From: Planctomycetota bacterium
GTDB lineage: Bacteria; Planctomycetota; Planctomycetia; Gemmatales; Gemmataceae
DNA: 39,833 nucleotides
Assembly (NCBI GenBank): GCA_016177925.1
Contig: JACOUH010000138.1
Location: 1 to 39,833, forward strand
Direction: 5' to 3'
Positions 24,081 through 32,614 of this stretch are shown piece after piece (positions within the stretch are counted from its first letter, which is position 1; the number at the start of each line of letters is the position of its first letter). The position numbers and the translations under genes are program-made. The notes under the pieces were generated by a model. The model worked only from the letters and a program-made list of their open reading frames with translations. It did not search any database and was not told the DNA's origin.

Positions 24081-25772
24081 ATGAATGCCAGCGAAGTTGT
24101 GAGCGCCAAAACCGCCACCAAGCCGTCCCGACTCGCCGTCGCCTGGGCCGGTGTCCTTGGCGCTCTGTGCGCCCTCCTGTTCGGCGAGACGTTCCTGCAA
24201 CTCGTCGAGCAGTGGTGGACCGACCCGAACTACTCGCACGGGTTCCTCGTCCTGCCCTTCAGCATCGGCCTGGCCTGGCACTGCGCCCGCCGAACGCCGT
24301 GGACCGGGCAGGGCGAGATCGGGCCCGGACTGGCGGCGCTGTTCACGGGCTGCGGCATGCACCTGGTCGCCGTCGTTCTCTCCTCGCCGCTTGTCGACTT
24401 CGTCGCCCTCGCCCTCGTCCTGCGCGGGCTCACCGTCCTCGCCGGCGGGCGCACCTGGGCCTCGGCATTTACTTTCCCAATCCTCTTTCTCTTCTTCCTG
24501 TTCCCGCTGCCCGGTCTCTGGACGGCCACCGCAGCGGTCTGGCTGCAGGACATCGTCAGCCGGCTCAGCGCGACGATCCTCGACCTGTTCCTGGTCTGTT
24601 ATCGCCGGGGAAACACGCTGTATCTCGCGGGCCTGTCGCAGCCGCTGGTCGTCGCGGAGGAGTGCAGCGGGCTGCGCCAGATCGTCGCCTTCGTCGCGCT
24701 GGGGGCCCTCCTTGGCCACCTCAGCGGCCGCCGCTGGTACTTCCGTCTGTTGCTCCTGTTCGCCGCGGTGCCTGTGGCCATTGTTGCCAACCTGGTGCGC
24801 GTGCTGCTGATGGCCTTCGGCGCCCACTTCTTCGGCACAGGCTGGATTGCGGGCTCGCTCCATCACGCGCCCGCCCTGTTCAGCATGCCCCTGGGCATCG
24901 CGCTCTACCTGCTGGTCTGGTGGGGCCTCCTCCGGGTCTTCGAGCCAGGCGGGAAGGAGAAGCCAATACACGAAAAAGGGGACATTCATCATTTTGGTCC
25001 CCAAAATGATGAATGTCCCCTTTTTCGCAGAATGCGGGTTGGCGTTGCCCGCATTCTGGCGAATGCGGCTACGCGGCTGATGCTTGCGTCCTGCTGCCTG
25101 ACCGTCGCCGTCGTGGCCCAGTGGGGCTTGAAGCAGCACCTCAGTGGACACGAGTCCGCCGAGGACATCACCTTGCGACGGTCGTTGGCCGACCTTCCCC
25201 TCACCCTGGGCTCGGGAACGCACGAAGAGTGGCGCGGCCAGGAGCACCCTGCCCGCCAGGCTCTCGCGAAACAGGTGGCCTTCGCCGACGAGTACATCTA
25301 TCGCGTCTACCAGGCGCGCGGCGGACCGGCGGTCAGCCTTTACGCCGTCTGGTCGAGCCTCGGCGCGGATCGCAAGCACCATCCCGAGGTCTGTGTCCGT
25401 GACGTCGCGGGGGCGCCGGAAGACACCAGCGCGCGAAAGATCGTTTTCCTTGATCGCGAGCAGCAGCGACCCGTCCAGCGTTTCCGCTTCCGGACGGGCA
25501 CCGGAACCTATACAGTGATTTATTACTGGCATTACACACTGAACCCAGCGCCGCCGGAGGGTGAGACGGCTCTCCAGGCGGTGCATCGGCGGCTCGGCCG
25601 GACGCCTCCCAGCGTTACGGTGCAGGTCTCCACGTCCGCGGCCGCGGAGGAACTGGAGCGCGTCGAGCGCTCGTTCCTGCCGGCCCTGGACGAGGCCCTG
25701 CAGCGAGCCCAACTCCCCGCCACGGTGGCCGTCGGCTGCGACCGAGTCCCGGTCACCGTCCTTCGGCCTTGA
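24081..25772 (+). CDS. Exosortase fused to an EpsI-type C-terminal domain
   Basis: This 563-residue membrane protease/transpeptidase should process PEP-CTERM proteins such as the one encoded just upstream. The N-terminal exosortase part (1-288) has about eight helices, the early YSHGFLVLP signature, the catalytic Cys in EECSGLRQ (Cys195), Arg in NLVRVLLM (Arg240) and His in SLHHAPALF (His261/262). A second membrane helix and an extracytoplasmic EpsI-like domain occupy about 325-563 (SLADLPLTLG...YTVIYYWHY...). The linker at residues 297-316 is encoded by a perfect 27-bp-arm palindrome (24971-25027) and looks like an in-frame insertion. ATG at 24081 precedes the first helix; an in-frame extension back to 23979 has no family features. 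The TPR gene starts 52 bp downstream, suggesting co-transcription. Confidence 0.9.
   Translation: MNASEVVSAKTATKPSRLAVAWAGVLGALCALLFGETFLQLVEQWWTDPNYSHGFLVLPFSIGLAWHCARRTPWTGQGEIGPGLAALFTGCGMHLVAVVLSSPLVDFVALALVLRGLTVLAGGRTWASAFTFPILFLFFLFPLPGLWTATAAVWLQDIVSRLSATILDLFLVCYRRGNTLYLAGLSQPLVVAEECSGLRQIVAFVALGALLGHLSGRRWYFRLLLLFAAVPVAIVANLVRVLLMAFGAHFFGTGWIAGSLHHAPALFSMPLGIALYLLVWWGLLRVFEPGGKEKPIHEKGDIHHFGPQNDECPLFRRMRVGVARILANAATRLMLASCCLTVAVVAQWGLKQHLSGHESAEDITLRRSLADLPLTLGSGTHEEWRGQEHPARQALAKQVAFADEYIYRVYQARGGPAVSLYAVWSSLGADRKHHPEVCVRDVAGAPEDTSARKIVFLDREQQRPVQRFRFRTGTGTYTVIYYWHYTLNPAPPEGETALQAVHRRLGRTPPSVTVQVSTSAAAEELERVERSFLPALDEALQRAQLPATVAVGCDRVPVTVLRP
24971..25027. repeat. Perfect palindrome inside the exosortase gene
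   Basis: The 27-bp arms (24971-24997 and 25001-25027) are exact reverse complements around a 3-nt loop, with an AAAAAGGGGACATTCATC core. The element is 57 bp long, so it adds 19 codons and keeps the frame open. It is A/T-richer than the surrounding gene and falls exactly in the linker between two domains, which is consistent with insertion of a miniature mobile or REP-like element. Confidence 0.9.
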
Positions 25773-25824
25773 GCGTCGCGCGGCTACACCATAAACGGAA
25801 CAGAGATTACAACGGGGTGATCCG

Positions 25825-28800
25825 ATGAGTACAAAGTCGCGTTGGTTCCGCATCGGGCTCTACTTGGTCACGATTGTTGCGGTCGGCGGAGCGGCCGCGG
25901 GCTATTGCCTTCTCGGCCGGAGAAAGCCCACGCCCAGGGCGTGCAGGCGCTGGAGGCGGAGGACCCCGACGAGGCGGTCCGCCGCTTCGACGAGGCCAAC
26001 CTCCAGGCGAGCAAGGTCATCGACGAAGTCCAGGAGGAGAGCAAGGGCAAGAACCAGTCGGATGAGGCAGTCAAGCGCCGGCTGGAGCTGTTCGGCCGGG
26101 CCAACTGGCTCAAGACCCGCGCCCTGCGTGACCGTGCCGTCGCCCGCGCGCTCCAGGACGGCAAGCCGCTCCCGGAACTGTACGACGCGAGTACGGGAGA
26201 GATGTTCTATTCCGTGTGGCAGATCCCCGAGAAGGGAACCCGCGACGAGGCGCTGGACTGTCTCCGCCAGGCCGCCTTCCGGCTGCTCGAGGATGCCGAA
26301 GTGCAGAAGGAAACGCTGCGGGCAGAACTGATGGCAGAGTCGGCGGGGTACCGCCGCAACTGGACGCGGGTGGAACGTCTGTCGCGCAACCTCCTCGCGC
26401 TCAAGGCGGACCTGCTCCGCGTTAATGTCCAGCTCGCCCAGTTCGAGTTGGAGCAACCGCAGACGGGCCCGAAAGCGACGTCCTCCGCCCCTCTGCCCCC
26501 GGAGAAACGGAGCCGGAAGCGCGTCCTCGAAGCGAGGAAACACCTTGACGAGGCGAAACGCGCCCCCCAACACGAGCTATCGCGCTGGCGCATCCTCCAT
26601 CTGGAGGCGCAGGTCGCCCGTTGGCTGCGCGACGACTACGCCCGCAAGGGCGAGGACGAGAAGCAGCGCAAGGAAGAGCAACTTCTCCGCAAACTCCTGC
26701 TCGACGCGCAGGACGGGGCCCTGGTGCGAGCGGAATACGACAAGAACATCGCCGACGACAAGGGAGTCGAGGCCCCAGCCGCCCTCGGCCTGCACCAGCT
26801 GGCAGTCGAGTTGCGCGTGGAGGACGCCCGGCGCAAGACCGCGACGGTGACGGACGTGCTGAAGACCCTCAACGTGGCGCTGGCGTTCTACGGCCGAATC
26901 GCTCACGACAAGGCGCCGGCCGCCCGCGTGGGCGAATGTGCCACCACCGCCGTCACCTGTGCCGTGCTGGCCCGGCCGTACCTGGGCGAGCCGGCACCGG
27001 AAAGGTGGGCGAGCCAGCTCGAAGCAGTCCAGGCGCTGGCCCGCAAGGCGGTCGCGCGCAAGGCGGCTCAGCCGAGCCTGTTCGCCGAGGTGTCTCGGCT
27101 TCTGACCCGGGAGGCAGCTCTCGCCGACAAGTACGCCGACAAGCAGACCGGGAAAAAACTCCGCGACCAGGCGGCGCGCTGGGTGGACGAGGGCCTGGCC
27201 GCCGCCGAGGCCGCCAAGTTGTCTCCCGCCGAGACTGTTGAGCTGCACGGCCTCGCCGCCGAGCGCAAGGCCCTCGCTGGTGGCAAGCGCGACGCCTACG
27301 CCATGCATCTGAAGTCGCTCGAACAGTCCAAAGTTCCGCAGACCCAGGCGCTGGTCGAGTTCCTCGAGGGCATCGCCGCCGAGCGCGAGGGCAAGCTCGA
27401 CAAGGCACGCAAGCACCTGGAGAAGTCGCTCGCCCAGGCCACCGCCCCGGGCGCGGCCCTGCGCATCAACCTGGTGCTGGCCAATGTCTACCTCGCGCTG
27501 GGCCAGCCGGTCAAGGCGCTGGCCGGCCTCAACTCCGTCGACAAGGCCTACGCCGACCTCGACAAGCTTTCCGACCAGGAGAAGGCGTGGGTGCTGGAGT
27601 TCCTCAAGAGCAGGGAGGAACTGGACTACCTGCTGCTGATCGCCAACCTGGGGGCGGCACGGGAGAAGGCGGTGCAGTACCTCAAGGACCACCCAGGCGA
27701 GAAGGTGCCCGAGGAGCGGCTCAAGGGACATGAGGAGTCCGCAAAGCAGTTCGTCAAGAAGCTCCCCGCCCAGTCGCTGCGGAAGGAAGTGGCGCGGGCA
27801 ACCCTGGTTTCCTACTACGCCCGGACTGGCCGCCCCGAGCGGGCCAAGGAAGAGCTGACGGTGGCCCGCAAGGACTATCCCGACAATCTGGAGCTGCTCC
27901 AGCTCGACGTCGCCTTGCAGGAGGTTACGACCGCCGGCAAGACCGATCCGAAGAAGCTCGCCGACGCCGACCAGTTGATCCAGCGCTTCCTGGTCGACCA
28001 TCCGCGCGACCAGAAGGCCCGGCTGTTCTGGGCCTCCTGGCTGACACGGACCGAGCGTGCCGACAAGGCGGTGACTTACCTTGAGGACCCAACGAATTTC
28101 CCCGCCTTGAAGGATGACTCGTACAAGCGGGCGCTGGCGCAGGCCCTGGTGGGCAAGGGGGACCGCGAGGGCGGGGCTCGCCTGCTGGCCTCCTTGCCGC
28201 ATGATCCGGCCCTCGACGACGCCATGATTCGCCTGGCGTCCACGACCCAGGAAAAGGAGAAACAGGTCACGGCGGCCCTGGCTCGCTATGAGCGGAACGA
28301 GTTGTTCCGCTGCTGGAATGCGATCCTCGACCTGAACAATCGCAAATATGTCGAGGCGATCGAAGGTTTCTTCCAGGCGCTGGAGTACAGCCGGGTCAGG
28401 TCGCTGGCCGAGGCCGGGCTGTGGGAGGCCTTTGCCGGCCTGGCCGAGCAGGACCCGGCCCAGACCAAGGCGCGGGCGCTGACGATGATGCAGGAGGCCC
28501 CCGACGAGAAGACCCCCTACCTGGCGTACGCGTATGCCTGCCTGAAGCTGGACGAGTTGGGCGAGCCCGGCGACGCGTGGGAGCGGACGAAGAACATGAC
28601 GACGGCCCTGAACAGCTGGGAGAAACTCTCCCTGAATGAGAACCAGGACCGCAGCAACGGGGCGCTGATGAAGGCTCGGTTCTGGAATCAGGCGAGACGG
28701 CCGGACCGGGCTCGAACCGAGGTCCTGCGCGCGTTGGCGCAGTCGCCGCGGCGCGCCAGTGTGCTGGCAGCGGCGGTCGAACTCTGTGCGGACAGCGAGG

Positions 28801-29885
28801 AACCCGAACAGTGGGAGCAGGGGCGCAAGTACCTGGCCACGCTGAACGAAGTGCAGCCGCAAGGCGCCCGCCCGCTCTTCCTCGCGGCCCGGCTCGAGGA
28901 GCGCGCGGGCAAGCCGGCCGAGGCGATCAAGGCCGCCGAGTCCCTGCTGGAGAAGTATCCCGACGAGGCCCTGGGCTACGAGATCCTCCTCCGTCTGCTC
29001 GATCGGCAAGGAGAGAAGAAGCGGGCCGGCGAGTGGGTCGCCCGCTGGCGGAAGCGCTCGCCGGACAGCCTCGGCGCCGCCTCCGCCGCGGTCTATTTCT
29101 TTGCTGTCGAGAAAAAATCCGACCTGGCCCAGGAGGCAGCGCGGCACTTTGTGGAGGAACAGGAGGAAAAACTCCTGGCGAAGTTGCGCGCCACGCCGCG
29201 CCCGGAGGCCCCTGCGGACTGGGAGAAACAGCAGCGGGCTCGCTGGGAGCAGAGACGGGTGGACATCGAGTTGCAACTGACGCGGCGCCTCCTCGCGGGC
29301 GGGGCCCACACCGAGGCGGAGCGCTGGCTCCGGCGTTTGCTGGATCGATACCCGGATCGGACGGACGTGCAGATCCTGTTGGCCGACCTGGCCGCGCGGC
29401 GGAAGGACTGGGGCCAGGCTCGCGATCGCTACCGCGCGGTCCTGAACAAGGACCCCCGGCATACGGTGGCGGCCAACAACCTCGCCTACATCCTCGCCAA
29501 GGAACTGGGCGATGCGAAGGAGGCCTACCGGCTGGCCCAGGAGATGCGCAAGGGCCGCTTCAGCCAGAAGCCACTGCCGGGGGACCGCCTGTCCGCGTCG
29601 TTCCTTGACACGCTTGGCGTCGTCTACCGCAAGCTCAACGACCCGTCCAAGCTGGAGGAGATGCGTGACCTGTTCGAGGCCGGGCGACAGCAGCACGCGC
29701 GGGACCCGCGCATGTATCTCTACCTGGGTCACGCCTATGCCGGCCTGGGCAAGCCGGACAAGGCGCGCGAACTCTTCGACGCGGCGATCGCCCTGGCCGG
29801 CCCCGCGGCGAAAACTTCGCTCGGCGCGGCCGATCGTCAGAAAGTGATCAAGCAAGCGCAGGCAGCGCAGAAGGGGCTGAAGTAA
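25825..29885 (+). CDS. Giant membrane-anchored TPR protein, frameshifted near its start
   Basis: This protein has about 1350 residues. ATG at 25825 (GGGGTGA upstream) opens a short basic end and one transmembrane anchor (WFRIGLYLVTIVAVGGAAAGY). The frame then changes: from about 25921 the conserved body continues in the -1 frame (EKAHAQGVQALEAEDPDEA...). Restoring one G in the GG at 25919-25920 joins them as LGREKAHAQG. The body is almost all helix pairs of TPR type (LLQLDVALQEV, ARLFWASWLTR, AANNLAYILAKELGDAKEAYRLAQ, YLYLGHAYAGLGKPDKARELFDAAI). It resembles PEP-CTERM/exosortase-associated TPR proteins of the PrsT type, which fits its place behind the exosortase. The frameshift may be genuine, or a sequencing or assembly error. 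Confidence 0.8.
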
Positions 29886-29890
29886 CCCAA

Positions 29891-29919
29891 TGTGGGGCAA
29901 GTTTCCAACTTGCCCCACA
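29891..29919. repeat. Single-unit hairpin of the GTGGGGCA family
   Basis: Perfect 13-bp arms (29891-29903 and 29907-29919, TGTGGGGCAAGTT) enclose a TCC loop. This is one half-unit of the dual-hairpin elements at 9142 and 19936. It lies immediately after the TPR stop codon. Confidence 0.75.
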
Positions 29920-29920
29920 G

Positions 29921-29970
29921 AAAAGGGAACGGGGCCGGCGGAATCGCTCCCGCTGGTCCCGTTCCCTTTT
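29921..29970. terminator. Bidirectional terminator between TPR and Flp-like genes
   Basis: Perfect 13-bp arms (AAAAGGGAACGGG at 29921-29933, inverted at 29958-29970) lie between the TPR stop (29885) and the minus-strand pilin stop (29983). The A/T ends give a U-tract on either strand, as expected for a shared Rho-independent terminator. Confidence 0.8.
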
Positions 29971-29982
29971 CGCGTGGTGCAA

Positions 29983-30270
29983 TCAGGGCGCCATCAGGAC
30001 GCTGGCCGACCCACCGGCGTCGGTGGCCGCGGAGCCCGCCGTGGAGGCACCAGCGCCCTTGAAGCCGGGAACCGAGTACTGCTGGCGGATCTGCCGCACG
30101 GAGTTGCCGTACTCCTTCATCTCGTCGTTGACCGCGTCCCGCATGGACGCCAGGCCCCCGACGCCGCCCAGCACGACGACCGCCCCGAGCGTCATGTACT
30201 CGGTGGCGAGCAGGGCCCCACAGTCATCCGCCCACAACTTCCCCATCAGCCGGCACAGGTTCGACAACAT
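29983..30270 (-). CDS. Flp-like pilin / TadE-type small membrane protein
   Basis: This 95-residue protein has a short basic/polar N-terminus (MLSNLCRLMGKLWADDCG) followed by ALLATEYMTLGAVVVLGGVGGLASM. A Glu-Tyr pair at the start of one hydrophobic helix is the hallmark of Flp pilins (typically G-x-x-x-x-EY). A helical charged segment and a Gly/Ala/Ser-rich tail follow. It would be inserted in the inner membrane and perhaps assembled into a Tad pilus. The CpaC/RcpA-type secretin and TadD-like gene a few kilobases away on the same strand support this. ATG at 30270 has GGAGGAG about 8 nt upstream. The protein is longer than typical Flp (50-70), so the assignment is moderate. Confidence 0.65.
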   Translation of the reverse strand: MLSNLCRLMGKLWADDCGALLATEYMTLGAVVVLGGVGGLASMRDAVNDEMKEYGNSVRQIRQQYSVPGFKGAGASTAGSAATDAGGSASVLMAP

Positions 30271-30747
30271 GTTCCATCTCCTCCGTCCGAGAAACCCCGA
30301 CCCAATCGGGGTTATTGAAGACAGTTTAATGCCACTATTGATCACGGCGCACGGTGGGCGCAGGCACCGGGGTTGATTCACCGGGGCGCGCACGGCCGGG
30401 GCCGCTTTACGCTCGTTGGGCTCGGGAGCCGCTCTCAGTGACGGGTCGAGGAGGGGGTTCCTCGGGAACGGTCCGGCGGCGGGCCAGGGGAGGCGCCGCT
30501 ACCGGGGCATTCGGTCGAGGAAGACGTGAGGGACAGGGGGAACCTCTTCGAGGGGTGCCAGGGGGACTGGTTTGAAGTTCATTCTCACTGCGTCTTCCAC
30601 CTGAACAAGATCTAGGTCATGGCGGAAGCGCTGTCAAATGCGTTTTGTGCCGATCGTAGGGGATGTGCGGGGAAACGCGCGGTGTTGGTTAGCCGCGAGC
30701 CTCTGGCGAGCGTGGGCGTCGCGCTCGCCAGAAGCTCGCGGCTAAAC
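30271..30747. other. 477-bp gap with leader hairpins
   Basis: No gene is supported. On the pilin side, CCCCGA...TCGGGG (about 30294-30310) forms a small hairpin in the leader. On the other side, the palindrome at 30689-30745 lies just past the PQQ-propeller stop. The minus-strand promoter for the pilin is probably near 30310-30360, where the DNA is A/T-richer, but I cannot assign boxes. Confidence 0.4.
30689..30745. repeat. Palindrome of the TTAGCCGCGAGC family
   Basis: The 24-bp arms (30689-30712 and 30722-30745) carry one mismatch. It begins 3 bp after the minus-strand stop of the PQQ-propeller gene at 30748 and may serve as its terminator. Related words (TTAGCCGCGAGC, CTCTGGCGAGCG) occur at 36763-36774 and 4271-4281. 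Confidence 0.75.
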
Positions 30748-32142
30748 TCACTGCCCCTGGCCGGCGGACAGCGAGACACAGATGATCTCCTTGTCGTTGC
30801 GAGCGAACAGGCAGCGGTTGGCGAAGGCCGGGTGCGACCAGAGGACGGCGCGGTTGAAGCCACCGAAGCCCGCCCGGCTGGTCGGCTCGAGCAAGTGGAC
30901 CCGGTCGATCTCCTTGTATCCCTTGGGCGACATCTGCGCGATGATCAGGTCGCCCTTCTCGTTGAACAAGAAATAGCGATCACCCTGCGCGACGAGGAAC
31001 GCGTTCTTCCAGCGGTCGTCGCCCTCCTCGCGGCTGCCCGTCGCGGTCAGGTCCTTCCAGACGCGATCCCCCGTCTTGGCCTCGAGGCAGCGCAGCTCCC
31101 CGTAGCTGCACACGCCATAGAGGTAATCGCCCTTGAAAACGGGCGTGTCCATGACGGCGTGCAGCGCCTCGGTGTCGCCGGGCCTCTCGCTACGACCCTT
31201 TTTCCGCCACAGCAGCGTCGCCTCGGGCTTTTCCTGATCGAACTTCAACATCATCGATCCGCCGTAGAACGATGTCAAAAAGAGCAGGTCGCCCTCCTTG
31301 CGCGGCGTCGGTATCGTCATGTTTGCATTGACGACTGGATGTTTCACCGTCCAGTACACCTTGCCGCTCTCGGGATCGAGTCCGTTGACTTCGGTCGGGG
31401 TCCAGATGATGAGCTGCCGCTTGCCCGCCGCCTCGAAGATCATCGGCGGGCAATAGCCCAGTTCGGTCCCCTTCAGCGACAGCGCCTTCCACACTTCCTT
31501 GCCGCTGTCCTTGTCGAAGGCGACCACGACGCTGTCCTTGCCGCCGACGAGACAGATCACCCGATCGCCGTCGACGAGCGGATGGGCAGCGTACCCCCAC
31601 AGCGGCACGCGAGCGCCGTAGTCCTTGGGGAAGTTTTTCGACCAGAGCCGTTTCCCGCTGCCGGCATCGAGGCAGCGCAGATCGCCCATCGCTCCCAGCG
31701 CATAGACCTTGCCGTCGGCCACCACGGGCGTCACGCGCGGGCCGACGGGATAAGAGATCGCGTAAGTACAGGGATACGCGTGGGTCCACGCGGGCTTGCC
31801 GCTCGTGGCGTCGAGGCAGAGGACGCGCTCGCTCCCCTCCAGGCGCGCCCGGAGGAACTGGTTGTCCGGGTTGTTGACGCCCTTGGCGAGCTGGCGGTCC
31901 ATCAGGTAGACCTTGCCGCCGGCGACGGCCGGCCCGGCGTAGCCGCCGCCAACGGGAGTGCGCCAGAGTCCCTTGGGCCCGCCCTGGGGAAACTTGTCGA
32001 GGATGCCCTTCTCGCGCCAGACGCCGTCGCGCTTCGGCCCGAGCCACTGCGGCCAGTCGTCGGCGCGCGCCGCCGGCGCCATCATCATCAGCAACAGGCC
32101 CACCGCCCAGGCGGCCCGCTTCCGGTCGTTCGCTCGCTGCAT
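30748..32142 (-). CDS. Secreted PQQ-like beta-propeller protein (BamB-like)
   Basis: This 464-residue protein has a signal peptide (1-28, ending PAARA) followed by DDWPQWLGPKRDGVW, the typical opening of planctomycete outer-membrane BamB/PQQ-like proteins. Repeated blades contain the propeller words GKVYLMD, VLCLDATSGKPAWT, LRCLDAGSGKRLWSK, VVAFDKDSGKEVWK, VNGLDPESGKVYW and LRCLEAKTGDRVWK. It probably acts as a periplasmic structural or protein-interaction propeller; PQQ-dependent dehydrogenase activity is not implied because I see no catalytic residues. ATG at 32142 has AAGGAG about nine bases upstream. It ends next to the palindrome at 30689. Confidence 0.9.
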   Translation of the reverse strand: MQRANDRKRAAWAVGLLLMMMAPAARADDWPQWLGPKRDGVWREKGILDKFPQGGPKGLWRTPVGGGYAGPAVAGGKVYLMDRQLAKGVNNPDNQFLRARLEGSERVLCLDATSGKPAWTHAYPCTYAISYPVGPRVTPVVADGKVYALGAMGDLRCLDAGSGKRLWSKNFPKDYGARVPLWGYAAHPLVDGDRVICLVGGKDSVVVAFDKDSGKEVWKALSLKGTELGYCPPMIFEAAGKRQLIIWTPTEVNGLDPESGKVYWTVKHPVVNANMTIPTPRKEGDLLFLTSFYGGSMMLKFDQEKPEATLLWRKKGRSERPGDTEALHAVMDTPVFKGDYLYGVCSYGELRCLEAKTGDRVWKDLTATGSREEGDDRWKNAFLVAQGDRYFLFNEKGDLIIAQMSPKGYKEIDRVHLLEPTSRAGFGGFNRAVLWSHPAFANRCLFARNDKEIICVSLSAGQGQ

Positions 32143-32222
32143 AACACGCTCTCCTTGTGAGATGCCCCCCGAGGCAGTGTCGGGAAGGTCTGCCTCGACG
32201 GCAAGGCCGGCGCGAGCGGCTG

Positions 32223-32438
32223 CTACCTTTTGGAAGCGGCAGCGAGCAGCAGCTTCAGGGCCCGCATCTGGGCGTCGCGGCTCTCGACACGGGCTTCGTT
32301 CCAGCTCACGACCAGGTCAAGCGACGGCAGGACGATCAGGGCTCGCTTTTCGCCGTGCCCGAACGCTCCATAGACGTCGTCGGGGACGTCGGCCCAGTGG
32401 CGCTGCCCGTCCCGGTCGATGCTGTTGATCCACCAGCC
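32223..32438 (-). pseudogene. C-terminal fragment of a beta-lactamase-family serine hydrolase
   Basis: The last 71 codons of an open minus-strand frame read GWWINSIDRDGQRHWADVPD, then VYGAFGHGEKRALIVLPSLD and LVVSWNEARVES. This closely resembles the C-terminal end of class C beta-lactamase/penicillin-binding serine hydrolases common in planctomycetes, including the His-Gly-rich third active-site motif. Upstream of about 32440 the similarity stops abruptly at a G/C-rich repeat-like word. The SxxK and YxN motif regions are missing. It is a 3' remnant of a lost gene, probably untranslated. It lies between the PQQ-propeller and the TPR lipoprotein genes, both on the same strand. Confidence 0.75.
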
Positions 32439-32534
32439 GCTTCGGAGAGGGGGCCGGGGGAGGGGTTTTGTCCGGTAGTCCGAAACGCAGGAGCGGCCCA
32501 CAACGATGCGAGGGCACCGCCTGAACCGCTCCCG

Positions 32535-32575
32535 AAAACAACAGCACGCCACCCGGTTCTCCGGGCGGCGTGCTG
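32535..32575 (-). terminator. Rho-independent terminator of the TPR lipoprotein gene
   Basis: A 15-bp stem (CAGCACGCCGCCCGG on the minus strand, with one G-U pair) closes a 4-nt loop and is followed on the minus strand by TTGTTTT. It lies 40 bp past the stop of the lipoprotein gene at 32615. Confidence 0.8.
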
Positions 32576-32614
32576 CCGACGTTTGCGTTGAACGAGGGTC
32601 CTCGCCCTTGAGGA

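Noticed and set aside
25825-25930. Programmed -1 frameshift site in the TPR gene
   Set aside because: There is no X XXY YYZ heptamer or obvious stimulatory stem at the junction. A lost G explains it more simply.
26577-29918. Minus-strand frame of 1113 codons
   Set aside because: It is antisense to the TPR gene, which has clear TPR motifs. The antisense translation is Leu/Gln/Arg/His-rich noise.
30619-32160. Plus-strand frame of 513 codons
   Set aside because: It is antisense to the PQQ-propeller gene, whose blade motifs establish the coding strand.
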